A program made the position numbers and the translations under genes. A stretch of DNA of 64,000 nt from the NCBI GenBank assembly GCA_022495995.1, contig JAFEMH010001477.1, forward strand, positions 124,001-188,000, in the 5' to 3' direction. The number at the start of each line of letters is the position of its first letter. The stretch's first letter is position 1. The stretch comes from Adenophora triphylla var. japonica. Its lineage: Eukaryota; Streptophyta; Magnoliopsida; Asterales; Campanulaceae. Below are positions 9,786-20,397 of this stretch, one piece after another. A model generated the notes under the pieces. The model saw only the letters and a program-made list of their open reading frames with translations. It searched no databases and was not told where the DNA came from.

Positions 9786-11087
9786 CTAGCCGCGGGCACG
9801 CTTGGCTGTTGTCTCGACTTCGTTCCCTATGAGGAAACTGTCTCCTCTGATGACTTCAAGATCTCCTTGCCGGTTAATGAACTTGACGCACTGATGGAGA
9901 GTGGAAGCTATGGATTTCATGTGGTATAGCCATGGGCATCCCAACAGAGCTGTGAATTCTGACGGGATATCCATCACGTGGAATTTTGCTGGCACCATTT
10001 GGGTTTTGAACCAGAGCTCCAGAGTCACCGTCCCCAGGATGGGACGAGACATGCTATCGTAGGCTTTGATAGTCCGGGCAGATGGGATCATGTGGCCTTC
10101 GTCGATGCGTAGGGCTCGCATCATGCTGAGAGGGAGGATGTTGACTGCTGATCCGTTGTCTACCAATACCCCGAGGAGAGAGATGGTGTTGAGCCGGAGA
10201 GTGATGTACAAAGCTTCATTGTGCCCTGAGGCATCTTTCGGCAGGTCTTCGTCACAGAAGGTGAGCATACTACCATACAGTCGGGAATCGTAGATCTGGT
10301 CTCTTTTCGGAGAAGGAGAGTCATCAAGCCATTCGTTTCCTGTCTTCCTCTTGAGGGATAAAGCTTTTAGTGGTGCCTCGAGATTGTGTCGAGGAAGCTT
10401 GTGGCGGTGGCCTCCCTTGGTAAGCACGTTGATTGAGTGCGAGTGCCAAGTTGACTTTGACTTTCCTTTGTCGGCTTGTGCCCTGAAGTTGGGCAAATTG
10501 AACCTTGGCTGATCGCGCGGGGGATTAGGCTTCTGGCTGGCGGCAAGGTTATCAAGATTGGGGGTATTCCGGTGTCTTGAGGCCTGAACTTTGGCATCAG
10601 CAGGAGTTTTCGGCTTTCCCACCCCTGTCTGCTCTAAAGTTGCGTGGCTTGGAGGAAGGAAGGACTGGCTGGAGTAGAGTACATAGTAATCGAACTTCTC
10701 GGATGGCTCTCCGAGTGTACCCACGCTGGTGTCTCCAGCTTCATATCTTTCTCTCAGTTTCTGTTGAGAGGACTTCTTCTTCTACTTTCTGGGAGAATCA
10801 ATCCTGATCATGTCTTGGAACTCGTACTCAAGACATTCGAAGCAGTCACAAACATCGTAACTGATGTGGACATTTGATGAGGACCTGGCTGGAAGAGGCG
10901 GAGGAACTGGCTCTGCGGCAATCTTCTTTGGCACCCACTCAATGGAGTTCACACTGTTGTTGTTCGGAAAAGGGTTTCCAACTGTATTAGGTCCACGGGG
11001 ATGCTCCAATTTTCCTTCCTCTATCAAATTCTGAATTTCGTACCGTAACCCCACGTAGTTATCAGTGGTATGGCCATGATACTGGTG
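9786..11087 (-). pseudogene. gag-pro: Element C: C-terminal gag and aspartic protease
   Basis: This continues the gag frame that is cut by element B. It opens with HQYHGHTTDN (11,087 downward), followed by LRYEIQNLIEEGKLEH, a Tat gag hallmark. One stop (TAG 10,784-10,782) is followed by the same frame to 9786. The protease part has HNEALYITL, the active-site motif VDNGSAVNILP (Asp in D-N-G-S rather than the usual D-T/S-G), TIKAYDSMSRPILGTV and TALLGCPWLYHMKSIASTLH. DNGS sites are common in Tat proteases. It would cleave the gag-pol polyprotein. The stops make it a pseudogene. Confidence 0.8.
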
Positions 11088-11092
11088 GAAGG
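11088..11092. repeat. Target-site duplication of element B, left copy
   Basis: GAAGG directly before the LTR start TGTGAATG. The same five bases stand at 15,557-15,561 after the other LTR end. Taking out B and one copy restores gag codons across the site (..YCAF|HQYHGH..). Confidence 0.85.
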
Positions 11093-12494
11093 TGTGAATG
11101 TGTGCCCAAATTTTGTGGATTCACGCGAGTTTGAAGACATCCGATTTAATTTGAAAAACGGAGTCGCCACGCCATTTTGATTTCCTCAAAACTTTGAAAA
11201 AAAGGATTTTTGGGTTCGGAGGTTGAGTTACCCCTTGGGAAGAACGGATCGCCGTTCACCCAAGGTGTCTTGCCATAGCAAGTCTCCCTAGATTCCGTTT
11301 ATCGTGCTTGCTTACGTGCTTTCTTGTGTGCATGTGTTTGAATAAAAAAGGAGGGAATGTCCCAAGTTGTCTTCCGGACGTACAAACCATTTATTGGTTG
11401 TCGCTCGGGATTCCTTGGATTTTATGTATTCGGGATTTTGATCCCGTCCTCATCTTGGACTTGTGATCATCGCTTTTTAACCTCGGGACTTGCGTGATCG
11501 AGAGAAGGACTCTCTTCTATAGTCCAAAATGAGGTTCTTTAGGAAAGGAGTGACCTTAGCCCATCAATCCTACACCTTAAGATGATTGAGCTTATATGGA
11601 TGCTTCATGCTCGTCTTAAGTGATAATCGGAGATATAGGTTCAAAGTTTGTCCTTTTCTAAAGAGATTATGGAACCTTTAATGGAAGAAACGATGTAAAG
11701 ATAGGATCTTTACATCGGTCCGTTCCAAGGTTGCTAATGGGGACATGGGGGAATGCATGTAAAAATGACATTTTTAGTGAAAAGATGACATTTTGGTTTT
11801 GCAAAGGATGCTTTTTGGTTTAAAGAAGTGATCTTTATGCAAAGGATGCATTTGATTTGCAAAGGATGCATTTTTATGAGGAAAAGTAGGATTTAATATG
11901 CAAAGGATGCACAAAGGTTCCATTTTTGAAAGCAAAGGATGCTAAGTTCATGCAAAGAGATGATTTTTAATGCAAAGGATGCATGTAAGTGGGTTTTAGG
12001 TGCAAAGGATGCCCCTTTATTATAAAGACATGATTTTTATATGCAAATGATGCATTTTGGATGTAAAGATTGCATTTTTATGAGCAAAGGATGCATAAAG
12101 ATGATATTTTTATTGTAAAAAGGGGGTTTTTAGGTGCAAAGGATGCACCTTTGATTCAAAGATTATATTTTTAATAGCAAGTGATGCCTATTTCATGCAA
12201 AGGGGGAAGGGGGGTATGATAAAGATATGATCTTTAATGATAACTACCAAATCTCAAGCAAGATAATGACAATATATGAATGCAATGAGCAATTTAAATC
12301 ACATAAGTAAAATGCAAGGTTAAGGGAGTGAGAGGTTACCAATGGTGGTGGCCTCTTCTCCTTTGGGTTGAGCTAGGTGGAAGGACCAACTTTGGGATCT
12401 TCAAGGAGGAGGGAGGTGGCTTCTTGGCTTTCTTCTTCAACCTCTTGGATTTCCAGCAGTGTTTTGGGTGTATTGTGAAGCTGAGTATGGAGTA
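11093..12494 (-). repeat. 3' LTR of element B, truncated in U3
   Basis: It is collinear with 13,778-15,179 at a constant offset of 2,685 bases with few differences. Similarity stops after the GAGTATGGAGTAT shared by both copies; beyond this the left copy reads into leader sequence, whereas the right copy continues to the TATA region. The R/U5 part has many copies of GCAAAGGATGC (about 11,780-12,200). Confidence 0.8.
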
Positions 12495-13755
12495 TAGTCA
12501 AGGCAATATCGGGAAAGTCTCGTCTTTCAGCCTTGATAGAATTTCGGCAGAATTTTGCTTGAGCGATTGACGTTTTGACTTTTCGGTAATGTCCGAGAAG
12601 ATAATAGGCATGGGTCGGGCGGTAAAAGCCGGATGACACAGTGTCACATTGAACTTCGTTGCATATGCCGTGCGTGAGTCAAAATCGAAGTCAATGCCGG
12701 GCCAAGATCTTGCCAATTTTTCCTTGTCGGAATTTTGGCTGAGCTTCGCTTGAGCGAAAGATCTTTGGATTTTTTGGCAAAGATTCGGTCTCGACTCTTA
12801 CGCATTCCGTGCGGGTCAAGGTCAAAGTCAATGTCGGAGTCAAGATTCTACCAATTTTTTCCTTGTCGGAATTTTGGCAGAGTTTCGCTTGAGCGAAAGA
12901 TCTTGACTTCCGTTATGAGCTAAGGCTTGACCTTTACGGGGATATGCAACTGGGCTATATGACACGGACTAGACCAAAAACCAACCAAAAGTCACGATTT
13001 TTTGAAACGTGTGACACGGACTGTGCATTGGTCGACACTGGCTGCCATGGGGAGTTTGGGATGATTCCGTGCGCGCCCGGGAGCATCGTAAGGCTGTCCG
13101 TGACTGCAGCTGATAAACCATCCCGAGTTTAAAGGGACGTGCGTGCAAAGTGTACAGGATATATAAGGTGCGCGTAGTGTGCGGTCTCCTAAAAATGTTC
13201 CTTTTTGAGTTAAAACAGAGATTTTCATAAATGTGTTTTAAAGGAATGATTTTTCGGGACGGGGGAAAATGCAACAGTTAAAACACGTAAATTTTTTGGG
13301 AGCCCCAGTCAGTCTTGGAACTGAATAGCCCCAAGCTGCCAAGGCTGCCAGATTAACCTCAATTTTCTGGTGGAATTGCCACTGAGGCCGTCCGGTCAGA
13401 ATCCAAGGAGGATTGAGTCGTACGACTGCATGGATCAATTTTCCAGGTTCCACTCCTTTGCTATTTCAGGTTGTTTCCTATTCACAGTATGCACAAATTC
13501 CAAGATGCAAATGATGCAATGCAAGGCAAAGAAAGCAAGCAAAATAAACGGAATCCGCGATGGTAGTCTAACCCGCTCAAAGGAAAAAGCTTTCTTTTAC
13601 TTTTTTTTTCGAAAAGTGATACCGGTACGTGGGATTGTTAAACCACCGTTTATCCCAAGCCCCGGGTTAGGGAGCGATAAAGTAAGGTTAGTGGTTTCCA
13701 CCTATATACCAGGTATCGTTTATTTTGAAAAATGAAAACTTTTCTCCTTTGGGAT
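12495..13755 (-). other. Leader (5' untranslated region) of element B
   Basis: It contains no gag. It is related to the leader of element C: shared blocks include GTGTCACATTGAA (about 12,640 and 17,668), CCAAAAACCAACC (about 12,975 and 17,838) and GTAAAACAGAGATTTTC-like text (about 13,208 and 18,090). Open frames here are not conserved between the two copies. Confidence 0.6.
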
Positions 13756-13774
13756 GTCCCCAGCGGAGTCGCCA
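13756..13774 (-). other. Primer-binding site of element B (tRNA-Arg type)
   Basis: The minus strand reads TGGCGACTCCGCTGGGGAC, the primer site typical of Tat/Ogre elements, separated from the LTR end by a few bases. It shows that 13,778-15,556 is the 5' LTR. Confidence 0.85.
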
Positions 13775-13777
13775 AAC

Positions 13778-15556
13778 TGTGAATGTGTGCCCAAATTTTG
13801 TGGATTCACGCGAGTTTGAAGACATCCGGTTTAATTTGAAAAACGGAGTCGCCACGCCATTTTGATTTCCTCAAAACTTTGAAAAAAGGGATTTTAGGGT
13901 TCGGAGGTTAAGTTACCCCTTGGGAAGAACGGATCGTCGTTCACCCAAGGTGCCTTGCCGTAGCAAGTCTCCCTAGATTCCGTTTATCATGCTTGCTTAC
14001 GTGCTTTCTTGTGTGCATGTGTTTGAATAAAAAAGGAGGGAATGTCCCAAGTTGTCTTCCGGACGTACAAACCATTTATTGGTTGTCGCTCGGGATTCCT
14101 TGGATTTTATGTATTCGGGATTTTGATCCCGTCCTCATCTTGGACTTGTGATCATCGCTTTTTAACCTCGGGACTTGCGTGATCGAGAGAAGGACTCTCT
14201 TTTATAGTCCAAAATGAGGTTCTTTAGGAAAGGAGTGACTTTAGCCCATCAATCCTACACCTTAAGACGATTGAGCTTATATGGATGCTTCATGCTCGTC
14301 TTAAGTGATAATCAGAGATATAGGTTCAAAGGTTGTCCTTTTATAAAGAGATTATGGAACCTTTAATGGAAGAAACGATGTAAAGATAGGATCTTTACAT
14401 CGGTCCGTTCCAAGGTTGCTAATGGGGACATGGGGGAATGCATGTAAAAATGACATTTTTAGTGAAAAGATGACATTTTGGTTTTGCAAAGGATGCTTTT
14501 TGGTTTAAAGAAGTGATCTTTATGCAAAGGATGCATTTGATTTGCAAAGGATGCATTTTTATGAGGAAAAGTAGGATTTAATATGCAAAGGATGCACAAA
14601 GGTTCCATTTTTGAAAGCAAAGGATGCTAAGTTCATGCAAAGAGATGATTTTTAATGCAAAGGATGCATGTAAGTGGGTTTTAGGTGCAAAGGATGCCCC
14701 TTTATTATAAAGACATGATTTTTATATGCAAATGATGCATTTTGGATGTAAAGATTGCATTTTTATGAGCAAATGATGCATAAAGATGATATTTTTATTG
14801 TAAAAAAGGGGGTTTTTAGGTGCAAAGGATGCACCTTTGATTCAAAGATTACATTTTTAATAGCATGTGATGCCTATTTCATGCAAAGGGGAAAGGGGGG
14901 TATGATAAAGATATGATCTTTAATGATAACTACCAAATCCCAAGCAAGATAATGACAATATATGAATGCAATGAGCAATTTAAATCACATAAGTAAAATG
15001 CAAGGTTAAGGGAGTGAGAGGTTACCAAAGGTGGTGGCCTCTTCTCCTTTGGGTTGAGCTAGGTAGAAGGACCAACTTTGGGATCTTCAAGGAGGAGGGA
15101 GGTGGCTTCTTGGCTTTCTTCTTCAACCTCTTGGATTTCCAGCAGTGTTTTGGGTGTATTGTGAAGCTGAGTATGGAGTATGGTGTGTGTTTTTCGTCTT
15201 TGGTTGCTTTGTTGTTGGTGTCTAAAATGGGAAGAGGATGGCTCTATTTATAGGCAGTCTGGATAGGGCTAATGAAGCCGTGCGCTTAGGAGTCTCCTCT
15301 TAATGCAGACGTGCGGCATTATCCACAATGACTCAGCATGTTTCTAGAATCATGAAAGGTGGCAATTCTAGAAGCTTTTTGTAATTAAGAAAAACGTGTT
15401 TCTTAATCACTAAGCCTTCCCTTCAGCCCTTAAGAGGTTTGGAACAGTTCCGGAATTGTTCCGAAACTCTAGGAAAGTCCAGGCAATTACCGGGAAATTT
15501 ATCGGAATTGCCGGGGAAATTAACCGGAAGGCATGAGCCAGATTTGGGTACTTACA
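13778..15556 (-). repeat. 5' LTR of element B, complete, 1779 bases
   Basis: On the minus strand it begins TGTAAGTACCCAAATC and ends ..CATTCACA beside the primer site. The minus-strand TATA box (TATAAATA) is at 15,245-15,252, which separates a short U3 (right) from a long R/U5 (left). The first 16 bases equal those of LTR C, while the LTR bodies differ. Confidence 0.85.
15245..15252 (-). promoter_or_regulatory. TATA box of LTR B
   Basis: The minus strand reads CTATAAATAG. It is lost from the truncated 3' LTR, so only the 5' LTR could drive transcription. Confidence 0.65.
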
Positions 15557-15561
15557 GAAGG
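15557..15561. repeat. Target-site duplication of element B, right copy
   Basis: GAAGG after ..CTTACA; it matches 11,088-11,092. Confidence 0.85.
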
Positions 15562-17053
15562 CGCAGTACTTTCTTTTATCAGCGTTGACTATGGGATTCT
15601 TGGGTTTTTAGTGTGCAACGGGTTTGAGGAGCCCTTCCTTGATCAACCCTTCCAGCATCTTACTCAGCGGCATATCGAACTTGTCGAAGTGTACGGCAGG
15701 CTGCTTCGGGGTGGAGTTGTTGCTTTGCGGGACTGGGTTTCTGTTTCCCGACTGCTGTCCCTGATGAATGTAGTTAACAGACGTATCTTTCCCTTTACCG
15801 GGGGCCGATGCGGGATTGAATGCAACTGCTGATCGATATCTGTATGGCTGTGCTGTGGCCAGTTTTTCCTTGAGATCCTTCTCGAACTGTGAGCCGGCAT
15901 TGACCATGGCTCGGAGATCTGGGAAGAAGTGATGGCTGATGAGGGTTCTGATGGACGGTCTCAAGAAGGACTTGAAGATTCGCATATGTTCATCCTTGGA
16001 GAGTGGCTCCATAATCTCGGAGAGTTTCCAACTCCACCTCTTGTAGAATTCTCCGACGCTTTCATCTGCTTTCTGTTCGGTGGTGATTAAGTCCTCACAA
16101 CTTGTTTCCCATTCTAGGTTGGATCTATACCGCTCTAGGAGGATGTTACTGATCTGATCCCAGGTATAGCGATCTACAGGCTTGACCCTTAGGAACCATC
16201 GTAACGTTGAACTCTTGAGCGTATGTTGGAAGTGATCGGCCATTTGCTGAAGGGTTGCTCCTTTCACTCTTATGCCGAGAAAGTAGGTGTCAACATGCGT
16301 TTGTGGACATTCGGTTCCGTCAAATCGGTCCATCTCCGGCATTCTGAACATGGTAGGGAGAGGCGTGACCATTCCCGGATCTGTGGATCTGAGCGTTTCT
16401 TGCTTTGAGCTGCTCATGCTGGCTTTCAGGTCTTTCATCTGTTCGACCATCCAGGCTAAGGTTGGGTCCAGTGGTGTACTTTGAGGCTCGGGGCCGAGTG
16501 CTACCATATGAGTGGCAGTGATTAGAGGTGGAAGGCTATATGTGGATATATGGGGGGCCTTTTATGGACTGTATCGGGGTTTGTCCCCGGTGTTTTGGAA
16601 TTCATGTATAAGCAATGGGTTGAACCCGGGAAGATATTGGAGGATATTGACATCTGTTTGAGATGGTCCAGTGGTGCGCTGGTTGTATTAAGTGATGGGA
16701 GTAGTACTGGCTTGGCCGTATATGACAGGGTTGCCTTGAGAGGTGGCAACATGAAGCCTAGGTTGGCTATTTCCTTGGTTCGAAGGCACCCCGTAAGTTG
16801 GCGGGGGAGGAACCTGGTTGAAGGTTTGAGGAGCTGGTTTCGGGGAATCGTCGTCCTCGATTAGGACGAAAGTACCATCTGGCTAGGGGATAGCTCCTAT
16901 ACCTCGCTCATTCAGAAGCTGTACCACGAAATTCTGCTGATCTTCTTTATGCCTCTTATGAACCTCACAAGCCCGGATGGCTTCTTCCAGTGTCATATCT
17001 GTTACCGGTGGCGGGGGTCCGTCCCCGTCACGATTTCTCGGTGAGCTTGTCAT
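15562..17053 (-). pseudogene. gag: Element C: gag, N-terminal and central part
   Basis: From ATG 17,053-17,051 (MTSSPRNRDGDGPPPP) a single minus-strand frame runs to the insertion of B at 15,561. In-frame stops stand at 16,885-16,883 (TAG), 16,690-16,688 (TAA), 16,564-16,562 (TAA) and 15,610-15,608 (TAA). The retrotransposon-gag domain is clear: MFRMPEMDRFDGTECPQTHV, LKSSTLRWFLRVKP, WDQISNILLERYRSN, ESVGEFYKRW. Then follow MLEGLIKEGLLKPVA and, after the last stop, KYCAF at the break. The frame is kept throughout, so decay is by substitution. Gag would form the particle shell. Confidence 0.85.
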
Positions 17054-18340
17054 GTCGGATAGTCTGGCTGAAGGAACTGAGGGAACCGAAGAACTGTCTG
17101 ACGCTGCCGTAACTGTGACTCTGGCGAGGCGCTGACCCGGAATTCTGAACCACTTTCTGCTCGCTGCAGAGAACGAAAGGTAGGGTTTAGGCTTCGGAAA
17201 GGGTATTTGGCTTAGGGTTTCGGGCTAGTGCAATGTGCAGTTACCGATTAATGTTTACTTAAAACGTATTTTCTCAGAGTCCTAATCGGTTGGAAAAGAT
17301 TGTGTCTTCTTTTTCGCAACTAACCTAAGGCTCTAATCAGTGGATCTCGTCACTAAGTTTATAAGCCCCTCATTTTTCACCTGTAAATCATCTTCCCGGG
17401 ATGGACAATCCCAAGTGAGGGTCCTATAAGGCAAGCGAGTTCCACCAACAAAGAAAAAAGTGAACTTAAGGCTAGCTGATCACGCAAACTTCTAACGTAT
17501 GTGACACACGGGCCACGGTCGAAGTCAACGTCCTTAAGTTAAGGCGGGGATCGTGCAAAAATTTCGGCATGACCTCTCCTGACTCGCTTGCGCGAGGGGC
17601 CTTAGCTTTTGGCGTTGGTCAAGTTGTGGCTGGCACAGTGCATACGTTGAGGGTTTGGTGATACGGTGTCACATTGAACCTTCGGGTATATTTTTCGGCA
17701 GAGCTCCGCATCAAAGTCAAGGCTGAAAAGCTCAAGACTTCGGGTCGGGAACGACCTTCGGTCTCAATCTTTCGACCTTGACTTGTGAGGGAACCCGACG
17801 TAAAAACATACACTTGGGCTTTATGACACGTACTAAGCCAAAAACCAACCGGGGTCTTGGACGAAGTGTGACACAAAGAGTGCATGGCTTACACGGGCTA
17901 GGATGGGCTGTTTGGGACGACCCCGTGCGCGTTTGAAAGGTGTCTGGCAGACCAACCGAGCTGCAACTGAACGGTCATCCCGGGTTACGGGTCGTAGTGT
18001 GCAGTGTACCGAGGCAGCAGGTGCGCGTAGCGTGCGGTGTACCGAGGCAGCAGTGCAAGTAGTGTGCGGTCACTAAATTCTTTTTTTCTAAGTAAAACAG
18101 AGATTTTCAAGATGTGTTTTAAAGAATTTATGCGCAGTTCAAAATGTAACATGAAAATCAAGTATGAACGGGAATGCACGAACATGTCTTGATTTTGAAA
18201 GAGATGAAAATGCAACACCTTTTGAAAAACCGTTCGAGGTTTTGAAAAACACACGCACACAAAAACGAGGCAGGGTAAATGAAAGTTTGACCCACGGAAG
18301 GCTTCTTGAAAACGACGGCAGTTTCGAAAAAGTATCCTTA
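17054..18340 (-). other. Leader of element C between primer site and gag
   Basis: No conserved gene is present. It shares blocks with the leader of B (12,495-13,755). It holds short local duplications such as GTGTACCGAGGCAGCAG (twice at about 18,002-18,055). The short open frames differ from those of B and are rejected. Confidence 0.6.
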
Positions 18341-18359
18341 GTCCCCAGCGGAGTCGCCA
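18341..18359 (-). other. Primer-binding site of element C (tRNA-Arg type)
   Basis: The minus strand reads TGGCGACTCCGCTGGGGAC, identical to the site of B, two bases from the LTR end. Confidence 0.85.
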
Positions 18360-18512
18360 ACTGAAATTACCCGGATTCGCGGAGCGGGGCTGCGCGCGAG
18401 CAAAGCGGATGTCTTTCGCGGATGTGTTTGGGACCTCGCTTTCGGGAAGGAGAGGAGTCGCCTTGCGGTTTTGTATTTTGAGCCCAAACGTTGAAAAATG
18501 GCTTACGGAAAA

Positions 18513-18640
18513 GGTGTCATTTTTATTGGTAGCAAAAACTTGGAAAAGGCTTTGAAAAAGGGTGTCGTTTTTATTGGTAGCAAAAACTTGGAAAAGGCTT
18601 TGAAAAAGAGTGTCTTTTTTATTGGTAGCAAAAAACATGA
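18513..18640. repeat. 48-base tandem repeat in LTR C
   Basis: Units start at 18,513, 18,561 and 18,609 with GGTGTC, GGTGTC and AGTGTC, each followed by TTTTTATTGGTAGCAAAAA; the third unit is incomplete. Confidence 0.8.
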
Positions 18641-19870
18641 CAAAAAGCTTTTTTAGTACCAGAGATTGTTAGGTTCGGACGTCACGTTACGTTTCGGGAA
18701 GAGTATTTTGAGATCACCCGAAACGCCTCGTATGACGAGTCTCCCTACCTTTCTCGAAAATGTGTGTGTGTGTGTGTATTTGCATTTTGAAAATGGGGGC
18801 TTGAATGACAAGATTAATCTTGGTTTGAATGTCAAACGTTGATTTTGTGATCCTTTTTGGAAAAAGCGGCGTTTGAATGACAAACGTCGGTTTTCGAGTT
18901 TTTTAGGAAAAGTGGTGCGAGTGACGGTTTTGAACTTTTAACTTAAGTGTCAAATGTTGACTTTTAAGAAAGGAGCGTTTGAATGTCAAACGTCGGATTT
19001 TTGAGTTTAAAGATGATCGTTTGGATGCCAAACGTCACTTTGCGCGTTTTGAAAGAGAATTCGAATGTCGAACTCCGGTTTTGAACCGGGCATTAAATTG
19101 TTAGCGATTTTACGGGAAAAAAGCATTAAATGATATGCGATCAACGAATCATTTTGCAACTCGGAATTTGATAAGTAAATACTATCACGAGCCAAACGGC
19201 TCGGACTTGTAAATGACAGTATTTAAAGTGCGGTATCGACGGAATCAAACGATCCGGATTTTAAAGGAGCGATCAACGAACCAAACGGCTCGGACTTGTA
19301 AAGTTTGCGTAATTTAAATGACATTCAACGGATCAAACGATCCGGACCGTTAAATGACTATCACGAACCAAACGGTTCGGACTATAAAGTTGCATAAAGT
19401 AAATGACATTCAACGGATCAAACGATTCGGACCGCTAAATGATATAAAAGTAAAGGAACGGGGCTGGAACGCCGTTTTAATTCGAGATTACTTCTCTTAC
19501 GGGAAGAGAAGAGGATCTTGGACTAAAACGTATCGGACCCCGTCGACGGTGATGCCTACATTTCAATGACTTTTGTCCGAAACGATTGTAGCGACTGGCG
19601 CGTAAACCGAGAAAGAACGAGTGTTTAGGGAGAGAGAGTGTTACCTATGGCTAGGGGTTGACTCTTTTGGCTCGGTTGACGTATACGGGATACGGTTTTT
19701 TGTTTGGAAAGGTGTTTCGAGGTTGTTTGGTTCGTGTTTGGTTGAAATATGAGGTTTTCAGGCAAATCAAGACAAAACGGAGCTCGGGAGGGGTTGAAAC
19801 TGGTTCATGCCGTAGCTATTTGTGAAAATGGATAATGTTTTTCTCCTTTCAAATGTTTGACAGCCCTCTG

Positions 19871-19878
19871 TATTTATA
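19871..19878 (-). promoter_or_regulatory. TATA box of LTR C
   Basis: The minus strand reads CTTATAAATACAG within the 5' LTR. It divides a short U3 from a long R/U5, as in LTR B. Confidence 0.6.
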
Positions 19879-20397
19879 AGGTGGTTTTGCAAAAGAGTCC
19901 GGACGGACTTTACCTGAATTTGGGGGGGGGGGTTTGTGGTATTTTGGAAATTGGGAGGACCTGCTGGCAATTCTGTTTTGCCTGAAAAACAGTTCGGACG
20001 GACTGTGACAACATCTCAAGGGTATTTTGGTCTTTTCACTCTGAAATCTGATTGATGTTGACTAGAGGGCTGTGGCATGCGTGCCACGTGCCCCTGTGAC
20101 TCACCAAGGCATGGGTTTTCGTGCCATTATTCCCGGTTTTGTCCGTTTTTTAAATAACTGTTCGGAAAATGTCCGAAACACCCCTAAAAAGTGCGTTTTT
20201 CAAGAAAAGTTGTACTTTCACGTGTGACAACGTGTGTTGAGTACGCTTTGATGTTGGGATGCACGGGGCAGTCCCGGGACGTCTTGTTGGCTTGAGAACG
20301 GGGAGTTTAACGGGTTTCGGTTAACCTGGAGCGGGCCAGTTAACGGATTTCGGTTAACTTTTAACGGATTTTGACGATCCGGATTTGGGTACTTACA

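Larger units (their letters stand above)
11093..15556 (-). mobile_element. Element B: non-autonomous Tat-type retrotransposon, internally deleted, 4.46 kb
   Basis: It is bounded by a GAAGG target duplication and has TG..CA termini. On the minus strand the order is 5' LTR (13,778-15,556), primer site (13,756-13,774), about 1.26 kb of leader, then the 3' LTR (11,093 to about 12,494). The 3' LTR lacks the first ~375 bases of U3, and no gag or pol is present. The simplest history is one deletion from within the leader to within the 3' LTR. By eye the two LTRs differ at about two dozen of about 1,400 shared positions, so insertion is fairly recent. It lies within gag of element C. Confidence 0.85.
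8466..20397 (-). mobile_element. Element C: Tat-lineage Ty3/gypsy retrotransposon, 5' part, hosting A and B
   Basis: On the minus strand C runs from its 5' LTR (18,362-20,397) through the primer site (18,341-18,359), leader (17,054-18,340) and gag-pro (17,053 to about 8,466). Gag is interrupted by element B (11,088-15,561). At 8,465 C is cut by element A, so reverse transcriptase, integrase and the 3' LTR should lie left of A, outside the window. On the right C ends at 20,397 inside copia gag of element D. Gag-pro has several in-frame stops, so the copy is dead. Confidence 0.8.
18362..20397 (-). repeat. 5' LTR of element C, about 2036 bases
   Basis: On the minus strand it starts TGTAAGTACCCAAATC at 20,397 and ends at 18,362 beside the primer site. 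The minus-strand TATA box (TATAAATA) is at 19,871-19,878. The R/U5 part is rich in short repeats: a 48-base unit repeated nearly three times (18,513-18,640), and stretches with GGATCAAACGATCC and ACCAAACGGTTCGG (about 19,240-19,440). The right end abuts copia gag of element D. The partner LTR is outside the window. Confidence 0.8.

Noticed and set aside
12328..13735. Several 60-120 codon frames in LTR and leader of element B
   Set aside because: The matching frames are not kept in the second LTR copy or in the leader of element C.
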